Shown one piece after another: positions 1-8,780 of a DNA stretch of 64,000 bases. Under the pieces are notes generated by a model that was not told the DNA's origin, searched no databases, and saw nothing but the letters and a program-made list of their open reading frames with translations. The first letter of the stretch is position 1; each line of letters starts with the position of its first letter. Source of the stretch: Carboxylicivirga mesophila (lineage in GTDB: Bacteria > Bacteroidota > Bacteroidia > Bacteroidales > Marinilabiliaceae); contig NZ_JAGUCN010000021.1 in assembly GCF_018271975.1 (NCBI RefSeq), positions 53,544-117,543 of the forward strand, read 5' to 3'. Position numbers and translations under genes: made by a program.

Positions 1-107
1 GTTCGGTGGGTATTAAAAAAACGCGTCATGCTCTGTCGTGCGGTCTCATAGCCGATTTTGCCGGTATAGTGGCCTCCATTCTGCTGGCATACCTGTTCTT
101 TGGTTAG
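1..107 (+). CDS. C-terminal end of a spore maturation (SpmA/SpmB-like) nucleoside-recognition membrane protein, partial
   Basis: The reading frame is open from base 3 and ends with TAG at 105-107, giving 34 residues that start SVGIKKTRHAL and finish in a hydrophobic helix ending YLFFG. The G-[IV]-K-x-T-R-H-A-L motif followed by GLIADFAGIVASI is the usual C-terminus of fused SpmA/SpmB 'nucleoside recognition' membrane proteins common in Bacteroidota. The family consists of integral membrane proteins with Gate domains; in endospore formers they affect spore dehydration, and their role in non-sporulating Bacteroidota is not established. Only the last transmembrane helix is inside the window, so the assignment rests on this short match. 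Confidence 0.7.
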   Translation, partial: SVGIKKTRHALSCGLIADFAGIVASILLAYLFFG

Positions 108-173
108 GATGAAGAAAAGCTATAGTTTTAGATAACTTTTAAAACCATACGTATATCCTGATGAAATTTAATA

Positions 174-1067
174 TTGCTGTTATTGGCAATTATGCCTATT
201 TATGGACAAGAGGTATCTAGCACGAGTCGCATACGAATACTGGATTTTCATGTTGGAGCTGGCTTCAGTAATTTTTTGAATGCAGAAGCACCTCATAAAA
301 CCTTTTTGTTCCTTAGCTCAGATGAGTATTATTTAACGCTTGATCCCGCCTCACTCGAGCGGAATTACAGCACAAGCCTCACAAAAGATATTAGGTATAG
401 TGTGACTTTTGGTGTGGGCTTTGAGTATGAGCTAGAGAAGAGTTGGGCGTTATTTGTCGCTCTCAATTACGAAGGCAAAGGTATTAATTTAGAAGACCGT
501 TACAGTCATCATCAAGAGCATTGGGGGCTTGATCCCAATACAGGTGAACAGGTTCTATTTTCCGAATCTCTAACCGAAGAATCAACAAAGGTGGAGGTGT
601 CCAACAACTATCTGGCAATGCCCATTCTATTGCGAAAATACTTGACGGTGAACCGGGTGTTTTATCTGCAGGGAGGCTTTTATATGGCTTATTTATTGAA
701 GTCGGAAGGCAAGATAGAACTATTTGATGCCTATGGCTCTACATTAGGGGATAATAACTTTTCATCCATGTCCATAATCATTGATGATAAGGATAAAATA
801 CACACTGCCAAATTTGATTATGGGCTTTCATTGGGTACCGGGATAACAAAAACTTTGACGAACAAGTTATACCTAAAAGCTGACTTATTAGTAAACATTG
901 GCCTCAGATCGGTTGATAGCTTGTATGATAATGAATATGAAGAGGCGGCAATAGGTGGGGCAACTGGCTTTAATAATGCAGTTAAATCGAACAATTATTA
1001 CGGGTTAAATTCAGATGCTAAAAACATAAATGTTGCATTAACTATTGGTGTCGGCATTCAATTGTAA
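174..1067 (+). CDS. Outer-membrane beta-barrel protein (PorT-like family), start uncertain
   Basis: A protein of about 297 residues made of alternating hydrophobic/polar strands with many aromatic residues and a terminal strand (NVALTIGVGIQL) typical of small outer-membrane barrels of the OMP_b-brl/PorT type. A short hydrophobic stretch ending MPIYGQ looks like the end of a signal peptide with cleavage before QEV. The start is a problem. The only upstream ATG (161) begins a perfect-looking signal peptide start, MKFNI, but lies one base out of frame. In the main frame only TTG at 174 is available, because an in-frame TGA lies at 162-164. Either translation starts at TTG or there is a one-base frameshift. 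The function is unknown; a structural or transport role in the outer membrane is inferred from the fold only. Confidence 0.65.
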   Translation: MLLLAIMPIYGQEVSSTSRIRILDFHVGAGFSNFLNAEAPHKTFLFLSSDEYYLTLDPASLERNYSTSLTKDIRYSVTFGVGFEYELEKSWALFVALNYEGKGINLEDRYSHHQEHWGLDPNTGEQVLFSESLTEESTKVEVSNNYLAMPILLRKYLTVNRVFYLQGGFYMAYLLKSEGKIELFDAYGSTLGDNNFSSMSIIIDDKDKIHTAKFDYGLSLGTGITKTLTNKLYLKADLLVNIGLRSVDSLYDNEYEEAAIGGATGFNNAVKSNNYYGLNSDAKNINVALTIGVGIQL

Positions 1068-1085
1068 GGATTGATAAGCACAAAT

Positions 1086-1107
1086 GCCACCTTGCGGTGG
1101 CTTTCTT
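1086..1107 (+). terminator. Rho-independent terminator after the barrel gene
   Basis: A 6-bp GC-rich stem (GCCACC / GGTGGC) with a TTGC loop is followed by TTTCTT. It lies between the barrel gene and the convergent end of the ATP synthase operon. The T-run is on the plus side only, so it mainly serves the plus-strand gene. Confidence 0.65.
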
Positions 1108-1126
1108 ATATCTCATTTTTTAGAAA

Positions 1127-2008
1127 TTACTTCTTTAACGCTTCAGCTCCTCCAACAATTTCAAGTATCTCAGTAGTAATAGCTCCCTGGCGCGCTTTAT
1201 TGTACTGTAGTTGCAGTTCGCCAAGCATATCAGTGGCATTATCGGTGGCTTTATGCATCGATGTCATTCGGGCACCATGCTCCGATGCCAGCGATTCTAG
1301 TATTACGCGGTAAAACATGGTCTTTAAGGCATCGGGTATTACTTTGGTAATAAAAGTGGGAACATCTGGCTCAATGATAAAATCTTTGTTGCACGATGCA
1401 GCCTTTCCACACTCCGGTAATTCCATTGGCAGGAACTGAGATGAGCGAATAATCTGTACGGCCGCATTCTTGTATTCGTTATACACGAGCACAACCTTAT
1501 CATAATGTCTGGCTCTAAATGCTTCCATTATTTCATGTGCAACATCTATTGCTTTTTCGTAGCTAAAGTCGGTATATAACTCATTATAATCTTTTACCAC
1601 ATTATAGCCCCGCGATTTCAGTATTTTATGGGCTTGCTTACCGATTGGCTGAATATCTACATCGCCCAATGCATTTTGAAGCTTAAAATCAACTTTGCAA
1701 AGCTTCTCAACTTCTTTAATCACATTGGTATTAAAGGCACCACACAGTCCTCGGTTTGATGAAATTGGAATAATCAATATTTTACGCGGCTCCCTCACCT
1801 CGGCCCATTCGAGTTGAAATCCTTCCTCCAGAGCTTCAGACAATTTCCGGATGATATTCGCCAGCCTGTCTACATAGGGGCGGATATAAGATATATCGTC
1901 CTGTGCCTTTTTAAATTTGGCAGCCGATACCATTTTCATGGCACTGGTTACCTGCCTGGTGGTTTTAACCGAGTTAATGCGAATACGTATGTCCTTTAAA
2001 CTTGGCAT
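1127..2008 (-). CDS. atpG: F1Fo ATP synthase gamma subunit
   Basis: This 293-residue protein is the central rotor stalk of F1, which couples c-ring rotation to the catalytic alpha3beta3 head on the cytoplasmic side of the membrane. The N-terminus reads MPSLKDIRIRINSVKTTRQVTSAMKM, the classic gamma signature, and the C-terminal helix carries ITTEILEIVGGAEAL. The middle contains SNRGLCGAFN. Length is normal for the family. It is the last gene of the minus-strand operon and its start lies 6 bases after the atpA stop codon, consistent with translational coupling. No clear terminator for this strand is seen downstream; the weak hairpin at 1086-1107 faces the other way. Confidence 0.97.
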   Translation of the reverse strand: MPSLKDIRIRINSVKTTRQVTSAMKMVSAAKFKKAQDDISYIRPYVDRLANIIRKLSEALEEGFQLEWAEVREPRKILIIPISSNRGLCGAFNTNVIKEVEKLCKVDFKLQNALGDVDIQPIGKQAHKILKSRGYNVVKDYNELYTDFSYEKAIDVAHEIMEAFRARHYDKVVLVYNEYKNAAVQIIRSSQFLPMELPECGKAASCNKDFIIEPDVPTFITKVIPDALKTMFYRVILESLASEHGARMTSMHKATDNATDMLGELQLQYNKARQGAITTEILEIVGGAEALKK

Positions 2009-2014
2009 AGTTAA

Positions 2015-3598
2015 TTATTCTTCGGTTATGTATTTGTCAGCTGTATCATTGGCTAATGACTCAATCTGGCCGGTGATTTCATCGTTATAATTACCTTGCT
2101 TAATGTCATTCAATAGGTCTTGATGACTTATTTGCAGGCTTTCAATAAATTCCTTTTGCCACTCTTTTACTTTATCGGCTGGCACATTTTTAAGCAGACC
2201 TTTTGTACCACAATAAATCAGCGCTACTTGTTCTTCAACTTTAACTGGTTGGTACTGCGGTTGCTTTAATAGTTCAACATTTTTACGGCCTTTATCCAAT
2301 ACCAGCATGGTAGCCGGGTCAAGATCTGAACCAAATTTGGCAAATGCTTCCAGCTCGCGGTATTGGGCCTGGTCAAGTTTCAACGTACCAGCAACCTTTT
2401 TCATGGGTTTAATTTGCGCACTACCTCCCACACGCGATACAGAAATACCAACGTTAATCGCCGGGCGCACACCTGAGTTAAACAGGTCACTTTCCAGGAA
2501 TATCTGTCCATCTGTAATGGAGATAACGTTGGTTGGGATATAAGCCGATACGTCACCCGCCTGGGTCTCAATAATTGGTAATGCTGTCAGTGAGCCACCT
2601 CCTTTTACTAAAGGTCTTATCGATTCTGGAATATCGTTCATTTGTGCTGCAATCTCATCCGATTCGATGATTTTTGCGGCGCGCTCCAATAAACGGCTGT
2701 GCAAATAGAATACATCGCCTGGATAGGCTTCACGGCCCGGTGGACGGCGAAGTAACAAACTCACTTCACGATACGATACGGCCTGTTTTGACAGGTCGTC
2801 ATAGATGATTAATGCTGAACGGCCTGTATCTCGGAAGAATTCACCGATTGCGGTACCTGAAAACGGCGCATAGAACTGCATAGCCGATGGGTCAGCAGCC
2901 GAAGCCGCTACCACAGTGGTATATTCCATGGCCCCATGCCTTTCAAGGGTGTTCACAATCTGTGCCACTGTACTTCCTTTCTGACCAATGGCCACATAAA
3001 TACAATACACTGGCTCGCCATCGTCGTAAAACGAACGCTGGTTAATAATTGTATCGATCGCAATAGCCGTCTTACCGGTTTGTCGGTCGCCAATGATCAG
3101 CTCGCGCTGTCCCCGTCCAATAGGTGTCATAGCGTCAACAGCCAACAGACCTGTTTGTAAAGGCTCTTTTACCGGCTGGCGATAGATTACCTGAGGCGCT
3201 TTACGTTCCAGCGGCATTTCATACGTTTGGCCTTGAATAGGGCCTTTGCCATCGATGGGTTCACCCAGGGCATTAACAACGCGACCAACTAACCCTTCAC
3301 CTACATTAATGGAAGCAATACGCCCGGTACGTTTCACTAAATCGCCTTCCTTAACAGCTTGTGATGAGCCAAATAGTACGACCCCAACATTGTCCTGCTC
3401 CAGGTTAAGTACCACACCCATACATGATTCCAACTCAACCAACTCGTTGGCTTTTACGTTGGTAAGACCATATACACGGGCAATACCATCACCCACCTGC
3501 AAAACAGTTCCAACTTCTTCCAGGTCGGTTGATGTTTGGAAGCCTGCTATCTGTTTTTTTAATAAATCCGATACTTCAGCCGGTTTTATTGTGTCCAT
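2015..3598 (-). CDS. atpA: F1Fo ATP synthase alpha subunit
   Basis: This 527-residue protein is the non-catalytic nucleotide-binding subunit of the F1 head. Walker A is GDRQTGKT, preceded by RGQRELIIG. The C-terminal half carries [17 protein letters not shown] and the SRVGGSAQ signature that includes the arginine finger. Length and start match the family ([13 protein letters not shown]). It sits between atpH (21-base gap) and atpG (6-base gap). The catalytic beta subunit (atpD) and epsilon (atpC) are absent from this cluster, so they must be encoded elsewhere, an arrangement known in many Bacteroidota. Confidence 0.98.
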   Translation of the reverse strand: MDTIKPAEVSDLLKKQIAGFQTSTDLEEVGTVLQVGDGIARVYGLTNVKANELVELESCMGVVLNLEQDNVGVVLFGSSQAVKEGDLVKRTGRIASINVGEGLVGRVVNALGEPIDGKGPIQGQTYEMPLERKAPQVIYRQPVKEPLQTGLLAVDAMTPIGRGQRELIIGDRQTGKTAIAIDTIINQRSFYDDGEPVYCIYVAIGQKGSTVAQIVNTLERHGAMEYTTVVAASAADPSAMQFYAPFSGTAIGEFFRDTGRSALIIYDDLSKQAVSYREVSLLLRRPPGREAYPGDVFYLHSRLLERAAKIIESDEIAAQMNDIPESIRPLVKGGGSLTALPIIETQAGDVSAYIPTNVISITDGQIFLESDLFNSGVRPAINVGISVSRVGGSAQIKPMKKVAGTLKLDQAQYRELEAFAKFGSDLDPATMLVLDKGRKNVELLKQPQYQPVKVEEQVALIYCGTKGLLKNVPADKVKEWQKEFIESLQISHQDLLNDIKQGNYNDEITGQIESLANDTADKYITEE

Positions 3599-3619
3599 CC
3601 GAAAATCAATTTAGTACGT

Positions 3620-4156
3620 TTAACTAAGCAATTGCTTTTTTATTTGTTTCAACTTAGTGCTCATGCTGGCGTCGGCCATTTTACCATCTACCTTTAGTAT
3701 AAAGCCACCTAGTAGTTCGGGCTTTACTTTGATGGTGAGCTCAATGGGTGCCTTAAATTGCTCTTTTAAAAACTGATTAAGTACATCGTGTTGCTGGTCA
3801 TCAAAGTCAATGGCAGTGTATACTGTTACTTCTTTGATGCCTTTTTCATTTTTGTATAACCAGATAAAGCGCCTGTTGATATCTGCCAGAAGAACCTCTC
3901 TGTTATTGGTTATCAGTAAGTCCAAAAGGTTGAGCGTGCTCCTGTTAACCTTTCCTTCTAAAACCGAATGAAATGCCTGCTTTTTCTGGCCGGGCTTAAC
4001 TACCGGGCTGTTCAGCAAATCGGTAAAGCCTTCAGCATCGTTGCAATAGCTTTGCAGCATATTTACATCCTGGTAAATCTGCTCCAGTTCTTTTTGCTCC
4101 ATAGCGAGCTTAAAAAGTGCTTTGGCATATCTGTCGGCTATTAAGCTTCTGTTCAT
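3620..4156 (-). CDS. atpH: F1Fo ATP synthase delta subunit (OSCP)
   Basis: This 178-residue protein is the peripheral-stalk subunit that links the b dimer to the top of the F1 head. The N-terminus MNRSLIADRYAKALFKLA is characteristic, and the C-terminal half contains the conserved IKVKPELLGGFILKVDGKMADAS segment. Length is typical. It lies between atpF and atpA in the standard B-E-F-H-A-G order, with a 51-base gap to atpF and 21 bases to atpA. Confidence 0.96.
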   Translation of the reverse strand: MNRSLIADRYAKALFKLAMEQKELEQIYQDVNMLQSYCNDAEGFTDLLNSPVVKPGQKKQAFHSVLEGKVNRSTLNLLDLLITNNREVLLADINRRFIWLYKNEKGIKEVTVYTAIDFDDQQHDVLNQFLKEQFKAPIELTIKVKPELLGGFILKVDGKMADASMSTKLKQIKKQLLS

Positions 4157-4207
4157 TCTCTTATATTCAGAGGTGTTCTACCTGTTGTTGATTAGTGCAT
4201 AAGCGCA

Positions 4208-4702
4208 CTAATTAAAGTTTACTTCCTGCAGGTATTTATCGATGATAGCCTTTTGCTTATCAGAAGTCTGTAACTCTTCTTCCAATAGCTTACCGGCAAT
4301 ATCAACCGAAAATTCTGCTACTTTCTCTTTCAATTGAAGGATGGCTTCGTTCTTTTCGCGCTCAATCTGAAGGCGGGCAGACGCAATAATTTTGTCTGCT
4401 TCCTGCTGCGCTTTTGATTTAGCATCATCCAGCATTGATTTTTTTAATTCCCGCGCATCTTTGATCAGCTTGTCGCGCTCTTCTTTGGCCTCGTTCATAA
4501 TCTGAACTTTAGTGGCATTTAAATCTTCCACTTCGACTCTGGCTTGTTCGGCTGCAGCTAATGCATACTCAATGGTCTCTTCACGAGATTTAACAGCTTG
4601 CAGAATTGGTTTCCAGGCGTATCGACGCAATATGAAAACCAATATACCAAACGTAATGGCTGACCAAAAGACTAAACCGGGATCTGGCGTTAACAATCCC
4701 AT
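4208..4702 (-). CDS. atpF: F1Fo ATP synthase b subunit
   Basis: A 164-residue protein with one N-terminal membrane helix (LVFWSAITFGILVFILRR) followed by a long charged helix of about 120 residues expected to form the dimeric peripheral stalk. The motif LLTPDPGLVFW at the start is typical of Bacteroidota b subunits. It is separated from atpE by 12 bases and from atpH by 51 bases. Confidence 0.96.
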   Translation of the reverse strand: MGLLTPDPGLVFWSAITFGILVFILRRYAWKPILQAVKSREETIEYALAAAEQARVEVEDLNATKVQIMNEAKEERDKLIKDARELKKSMLDDAKSKAQQEADKIIASARLQIEREKNEAILQLKEKVAEFSVDIAGKLLEEELQTSDKQKAIIDKYLQEVNFN

Positions 4703-4714
4703 AATCGTTGAGTT

Positions 4715-4924
4715 TTATCCTTTCATCAAAGCCACCACAATTGCAAATAAAGCAGCACCTTCAATAAGAGCAGCAGCAATAATCATGGCCGTCTGAATTT
4801 TAGAACTTATCTCTGGCTGACGTCCCATCGCTTCCATAGCGCTTTGAGCAATTCGACCAATTCCATATCCGGCTCCGATAATGATTAAGCCTAAACCGAT
4901 TGTGGTTAATGATAAACCTTCCAT
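4715..4924 (-). CDS. atpE: F1Fo ATP synthase c subunit (rotor ring)
   Basis: This 69-residue hairpin of two membrane helices is joined by the RQPE loop. The ion-binding carboxylate is the Glu in AALIEGAALF of helix 2. The first helix reads GAGYGIGR, where sodium-translocating c subunits have a Gln, and the residue after the Glu is Gly rather than Ser/Thr. Both points argue for proton rather than sodium coupling (inference from known Na+ c-ring signatures). It is located directly after atpB. Confidence 0.97.
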   Translation of the reverse strand: MEGLSLTTIGLGLIIIGAGYGIGRIAQSAMEAMGRQPEISSKIQTAMIIAAALIEGAALFAIVVALMKG

Positions 4925-4950
4925 TGTATTACGTTTAAAAATATTAACTA

Positions 4951-6030
4951 TTAATGTTCTTCACTTTCGACTGCCATACCAATAAATAGGGCAGATAATA
5001 AGGTAAATATATAAGCTTGCAATACTGCAACTAATAATTCCAACATAAACATCATCAGTGCCATAGGAACTGATACAAACCCTATGTACGCACTTTTCAT
5101 CACAAAAATAAGTGAGAATAAACTCAGGATAATGATATGACCTGCTGTAATGTTAGCCAATAAACGAATCATTAGCGCAAATGGTTTTGTGAACAGGCCG
5201 ATAAATTCGATAACAGATAACAGCAGGCGGATAGGTACTGGTACGCCCGGCATCCAGAATATATGTCCCCAATAACTTTTTGTACCACTGAAATTGGTTA
5301 CAAAAAAGGTAATAAGGGCTAATACCATAGTTAGGGATATGTTACCGGTAAGGTTACTGCCTCCCGGGAAGAAAGGAACCAGTCCAATCAGGTTATTTAT
5401 CCAGATAAAGAAGAATAGTGTTAACAAAAAGGGCAGAAAGCGGTCTGCCTTGTGTCGGTCAATTTGTGCATAGGCAATATCATCGCGCACAAAGAGTATT
5501 AAAGGTTCGAGGAATGATTGCAGGCCTTTAGGCACAGCCGGTGGGCCCCGGTATCGTTTGGCAGCGCTGGTGAAAAGACCAATAATCAGTAGGATGCTCA
5601 GCCACATTGACGCTACATTGCGGGTAATGGAAAAGTCGATTGGTTGCGCATTAATCACCTCATGATGGTCGTCATACTCAATTGTTCCTTCAGCATCAGT
5701 CACGTATATTTTGCCATGATACAGCTTATAGTATTTTTCTCCTTTACGAACTAATGTCTCTCCATGATGAAAGGCAGATGACATAAATATGTGCAGTCCA
5801 TCGTCAATTAAAATAACCGGAAGTGGAATAGTGATGTGTTGTTCCTGACCTTGCTTGTTTGTATAGGAAATAACGTGCCACTCATGAGCATCGGCAATGT
5901 GATGCATAATCATTTCCATTGGGTCAAATTCAGCATCAGTGCTTTCCTGGTGCTGATCGGTAGCATGTACGCTAATTGTTAATGCCAATGCGGCTATCAG
6001 TGCAAGCAATTTCTTAATAAGTTGCATCAA
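4951..6030 (-). CDS. atpB: F1Fo ATP synthase a subunit with periplasmic N-terminal extension
   Basis: This 359-residue protein is the stator a subunit forming the two proton half-channels against the c ring. It is much longer than the E. coli a subunit because it starts with a signal-peptide-like helix (MMQLIKKLLALIAALALTISVHA) and a His/Asp-rich extramembrane region of roughly 110 residues before the membrane domain, a form usual in Bacteroidota. The essential Arg is in ALMIRLLANITAGH, and the last helices read YIFTLLSALFIGMAV. It lies upstream of atpE with a 26-base gap. Confidence 0.96.
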   Translation of the reverse strand: MMQLIKKLLALIAALALTISVHATDQHQESTDAEFDPMEMIMHHIADAHEWHVISYTNKQGQEQHITIPLPVILIDDGLHIFMSSAFHHGETLVRKGEKYYKLYHGKIYVTDAEGTIEYDDHHEVINAQPIDFSITRNVASMWLSILLIIGLFTSAAKRYRGPPAVPKGLQSFLEPLILFVRDDIAYAQIDRHKADRFLPFLLTLFFFIWINNLIGLVPFFPGGSNLTGNISLTMVLALITFFVTNFSGTKSYWGHIFWMPGVPVPIRLLLSVIEFIGLFTKPFALMIRLLANITAGHIIILSLFSLIFVMKSAYIGFVSVPMALMMFMLELLVAVLQAYIFTLLSALFIGMAVESEEH

Positions 6031-6059
6031 ATCTCAAGTGCTGTTATTATGTTCCTTTT

Positions 6060-6452
6060 TTACTTTATTAAGCGCAGCTTAACAACGATGTCTACGATTA
6101 AAAGCGCGAAATAGTTCATTAAGAACAATAGTATTTCTGTTTTGTTTTCGCTGTCCGTTGGATTTAAGAAAAGAAATAAATAGGAAATGATGAAGGCTAG
6201 TTTTAATCCCATTAATATCAGAAAGATAAAAGCGCTATTATCGGGGTGCTTTTTTTGTATAAAAACAAACAGGAAATAAAAAAGAAGGTATAATCCGCTG
6301 AGAAACAGGAGTGCGGATGATACCTTCTTGATTGATATTGTCAGCCATTCTGTCAACCACCATTCTGCGCCCAATAGCACTGTTGCTAAAGTAAGGTATA
6401 CGAATGATGAGCGAATGGATTGGATAGCCCAATTACTTTTTGATATTGGCAT
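6060..6452 (-). CDS. Small four-helix membrane protein of the ATP synthase operon (DUF6168-like)
   Basis: A 130-residue hydrophobic protein with four predicted membrane helices (centred near residues 20, 47, 78 and 113) and a basic C-terminus (VVKLRLIK). It sits where atpI is found in other phyla, just upstream of atpB, and overlaps the end of the bactofilin gene by 20 bases. Proteins of this size and position in Bacteroidota are annotated as DUF6168. A role in Fo assembly or c-ring insertion, by analogy to AtpI, is only positional inference. The usual short AtpZ-like protein between bactofilin and this gene is not present. Confidence 0.75.
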   Translation of the reverse strand: MPISKSNWAIQSIRSSFVYLTLATVLLGAEWWLTEWLTISIKKVSSALLFLSGLYLLFYFLFVFIQKKHPDNSAFIFLILMGLKLAFIISYLFLFLNPTDSENKTEILLFLMNYFALLIVDIVVKLRLIK

Positions 6453-6813
6453 TCGCAGCAGGTGGTGTTACCTTTTCATCCATTTTGCAGGTGCCGGTAA
6501 AGATGGCGCCTGGTTCAATTGAAAGCTTGCTGGTTTGAATGTCGCCATGCAACTTACTGGAAGCTTTGAGCGATAATAGTTCCGATACTGTCAGACGGCC
6601 ATCGAAAGTACCATAGATATCGCAGTTAGTACATTTTACTTCGCCTGTAACGGTACCATTTTGTCCAACAAGTACTTTTCCTTTTGAGATAATATTTCCT
6701 TCGATTGAACCATCGATCTTAATATCACCGTTTGTTTCTATGTCGCCTTTGATTTTTGTACCCGGACCAATCATGTTGGGTAGCTTATTTTCAGGTTCGA
6801 AATTTTTAGCCAT
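6433..6813 (-). CDS. Bactofilin (polymer-forming cytoskeletal protein)
   Basis: This 126-residue protein has a central right-handed beta-helix of about 90 residues (DUF583) built of short repeats such as GDIETNGDIKIDGSIEGNI and LHGDIQTSKLSIEPGA, flanked by short disordered tails. Bactofilins polymerise without nucleotide and act in cell shape, stalk formation or as scaffolds at the membrane. It is the first gene of the ATP synthase operon: the only good promoter lies 29 bases upstream, and its stop overlaps the next gene. Why a cytoskeletal protein leads this operon is not known, although the linkage recurs in the phylum (from memory). Confidence 0.9.
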   Translation of the reverse strand: MAKNFEPENKLPNMIGPGTKIKGDIETNGDIKIDGSIEGNIISKGKVLVGQNGTVTGEVKCTNCDIYGTFDGRLTVSELLSLKASSKLHGDIQTSKLSIEPGAIFTGTCKMDEKVTPPAANANIKK

Positions 6814-6841
6814 TTTCCAATTGTTAGTTTTAAGAATATAA

Positions 6842-6849
6842 CAAATATA
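6842..6849 (-). promoter_or_regulatory. -7 box of the bactofilin-ATP synthase operon promoter
   Basis: On the minus strand the sequence TATATTTG is a perfect match to the Bacteroidota -7 consensus TAnnTTTG. It would start transcription about 20 bases ahead of the bactofilin ATG at 6813. No clear TTTG -33 box is seen at the right distance. Confidence 0.5.
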
Positions 6850-6873
6850 GATATTTAAATGCTATAACCATAG

Positions 6874-8691
6874 CTAATTTGTCACCAGAACTTTTAATTT
6901 TTGTAATTGACGATCCTTGTTTACCTGTCTTAATCTGCGTGCTGTATTGGTATAGTAGGTGTGCTGCGAAATAAACTCATATTGCATTTTATTCCATTCG
7001 TCCATTGACATTTTACCATTGTGCCGGTTGAGTTCTTTATAGAGATTGTCAGAGATAGAGATGAAATCAGCCCTGCCTAAATAGTCAAGGTCAGCATCTT
7101 TAAGTATCTTTTCCATGTAGTTCTTGGGCTGATGCCCGACTCGCGTGACATTAATCAATTCAACTATTTGATCTATTTGATAATCCTGGTAGTAATATTG
7201 AGGTAGTATTTCTTTAGCGAAACTGATGCTGTTATCTTCATGATTACTGTATTCAACCAGAAATCCCACATCGTGAAGCAAAGCTGCTGTTTTTAATAAC
7301 AGGAGATCTTCAGAGCTGACTTTCTCTCCCCGTCCGATGATTTCAACCTGTGTAATCACATCTTTAGTATGGGCTTTGTTGTGATAGAAAAGGTCAGGCA
7401 TCAACTCGTTTTCCAGTTTGTCTAAAATAAACTCTTCAATGTCACCAAAACGAATATGTTGCAGCTTAACGTTGAATTGCTGGTTAGGAAATATGCCATT
7501 GGTATCGGCCGAAAGTTCAGGCTTGATTCTGCGTACATAATACATGTCTGTTTCACCTTTGTATTTTATGGGCATCTTACCCCTGTAATCGCATTCAAAA
7601 AAGTCTCTGATAAGCTCATAGGTAACGCCCGTTATATTAATCATGCCGGCAGTTCCAGAGCTTTCCATCCGGGATGCTATATTAACTGTGTCTCCCCAAA
7701 TATCAAATGTAACGTTTTTACGGCCTATCTCTCCTGAAATAACTGGTCCGGTATGAATGCCAATGCGTAATTCCCATATTCCCAGCTCGGTGTTTTGTTG
7801 TTGCTTGCTATCGTGCATAAATTTTTGCATTTCCAGTCCTGCCAAAACAACTTCAATAGGATTGGTGCGGTTGATGCTGGGTATGCCACCTGCGCACATG
7901 TATGCATCACCAATAGTTTTAATTTTTTCAATATTGTACTTCTCTACAACTCCATCGAAGTAAAAGAAGAAGCGATCCAGCTCATCGATTAAAGTTTCCG
8001 GATTAATGTGTTCAACTATTTTAGTGAACCCTTGAATGTCAGCGAAGAGTACTGTTACTTTTTTGTATTTCCTTGAGCGTATGCGTGCTTGTTCTTTCAC
8101 TGCCAGTGCGGTAGTGCCAGTATTTTTCTGTTGTGCTTTCTGTTTTATCCTAAATGCTTTACGAAACTCATCTTCAATGTTATGGGTTATTTTACGGATG
8201 CGCTGTTTAAATAATATAACTATTAGTACAAATGCCAAAAAGCTGATAAGAACAATACTTCCAATGTAAAACAGAGTGTGCTGCCAGATGGGTAAATCAA
8301 TGTCTATGCTAATTTCTTTGGTCTCACCATTAGGCAGTTCTAGCAAAAAAAAGTAGGTGCCTTCTTTTAAATTGAAAAAACTGGCAGAATTTCGGGGTGA
8401 CCAGTTACTCCAATCCTCAGAATAAGGAATAAGGCGGTACCTGTACAATGGCTCTATGGTACTATCGGTTTGCCAATATAAAGAGAAAGTTTTGCTTGAT
8501 AGGGTGAGATTATTTTCAATTGAGATGGGGTGGTTGTCAGGAGATTCAGCCAAAACTTGTATATTATGTACTTGTGCCGGAAGAATATTTGGAAACAAAA
8601 GTGAAAATGTTACGTATACAACGGCGTATGAAAAGATCTTCTTGGAAAGTAATAGCTTCACAGCCCTTATGTTGATTGCTCCCTTCGGCAT
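6874..8691 (-). CDS. Membrane adenylate cyclase (class III) with Y_Y_Y sensor and C-terminal HD phosphohydrolase domain
   Basis: A 605-residue protein. Residues 1-40 are a signal peptide ending LPAQ, about 55-135 form a periplasmic Y_Y_Y-type beta domain, about 138-162 a membrane helix, and 170-205 a coiled linker. The class III cyclase domain spans about 208-390. Metal ligands D218 (LFADIQGF) and D262 (TIGDAYM), purine-selecting K258 and D330 (FDIWGD), and catalytic N337 and R341 (NIASRM) are all present, so an active ATP-specific cyclase is predicted. Residues about 430-560 form an HD domain with YHNKAHTKDV and HD at 473-474, resembling metal-dependent (cyclic) phosphohydrolases. The protein may both make and hydrolyse a cyclic nucleotide. 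It is divergent from uspA. Confidence 0.85.
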   Translation of the reverse strand: MPKGAINIRAVKLLLSKKIFSYAVVYVTFSLLFPNILPAQVHNIQVLAESPDNHPISIENNLTLSSKTFSLYWQTDSTIEPLYRYRLIPYSEDWSNWSPRNSASFFNLKEGTYFFLLELPNGETKEISIDIDLPIWQHTLFYIGSIVLISFLAFVLIVILFKQRIRKITHNIEDEFRKAFRIKQKAQQKNTGTTALAVKEQARIRSRKYKKVTVLFADIQGFTKIVEHINPETLIDELDRFFFYFDGVVEKYNIEKIKTIGDAYMCAGGIPSINRTNPIEVVLAGLEMQKFMHDSKQQQNTELGIWELRIGIHTGPVISGEIGRKNVTFDIWGDTVNIASRMESSGTAGMINITGVTYELIRDFFECDYRGKMPIKYKGETDMYYVRRIKPELSADTNGIFPNQQFNVKLQHIRFGDIEEFILDKLENELMPDLFYHNKAHTKDVITQVEIIGRGEKVSSEDLLLLKTAALLHDVGFLVEYSNHEDNSISFAKEILPQYYYQDYQIDQIVELINVTRVGHQPKNYMEKILKDADLDYLGRADFISISDNLYKELNRHNGKMSMDEWNKMQYEFISQHTYYTNTARRLRQVNKDRQLQKLKVLVTN

Positions 8692-8715
8692 AATAGTTCT
8701 GGTATCGTTCCCTTA

Positions 8716-8746
8716 CTTGCAATTAGAATCAAAAGTACTATATTTA
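8716..8746 (+). promoter_or_regulatory. Candidate promoter of the uspA gene
   Basis: CTTG at 8716-8719, a 19-base spacer and TATATTTA at 8739-8746 approximate the TTTG / TAnnTTTG pattern, with one mismatch in each box. The predicted start lies about 30 bases upstream of the ATG at 8781. Confidence 0.35.
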
Positions 8747-8780
8747 TTCCGTTAATAAAGAACATTCAGTATAGCTTTTT

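Noticed and set aside
1071..1313. Open frame on the plus strand opposite the end of atpG
   Set aside because: It is the antisense shadow of atpG, rich in Ser/Pro and without any family feature; the same holds for other frames opposite atpA, hppA, the sulfatases and PL8.
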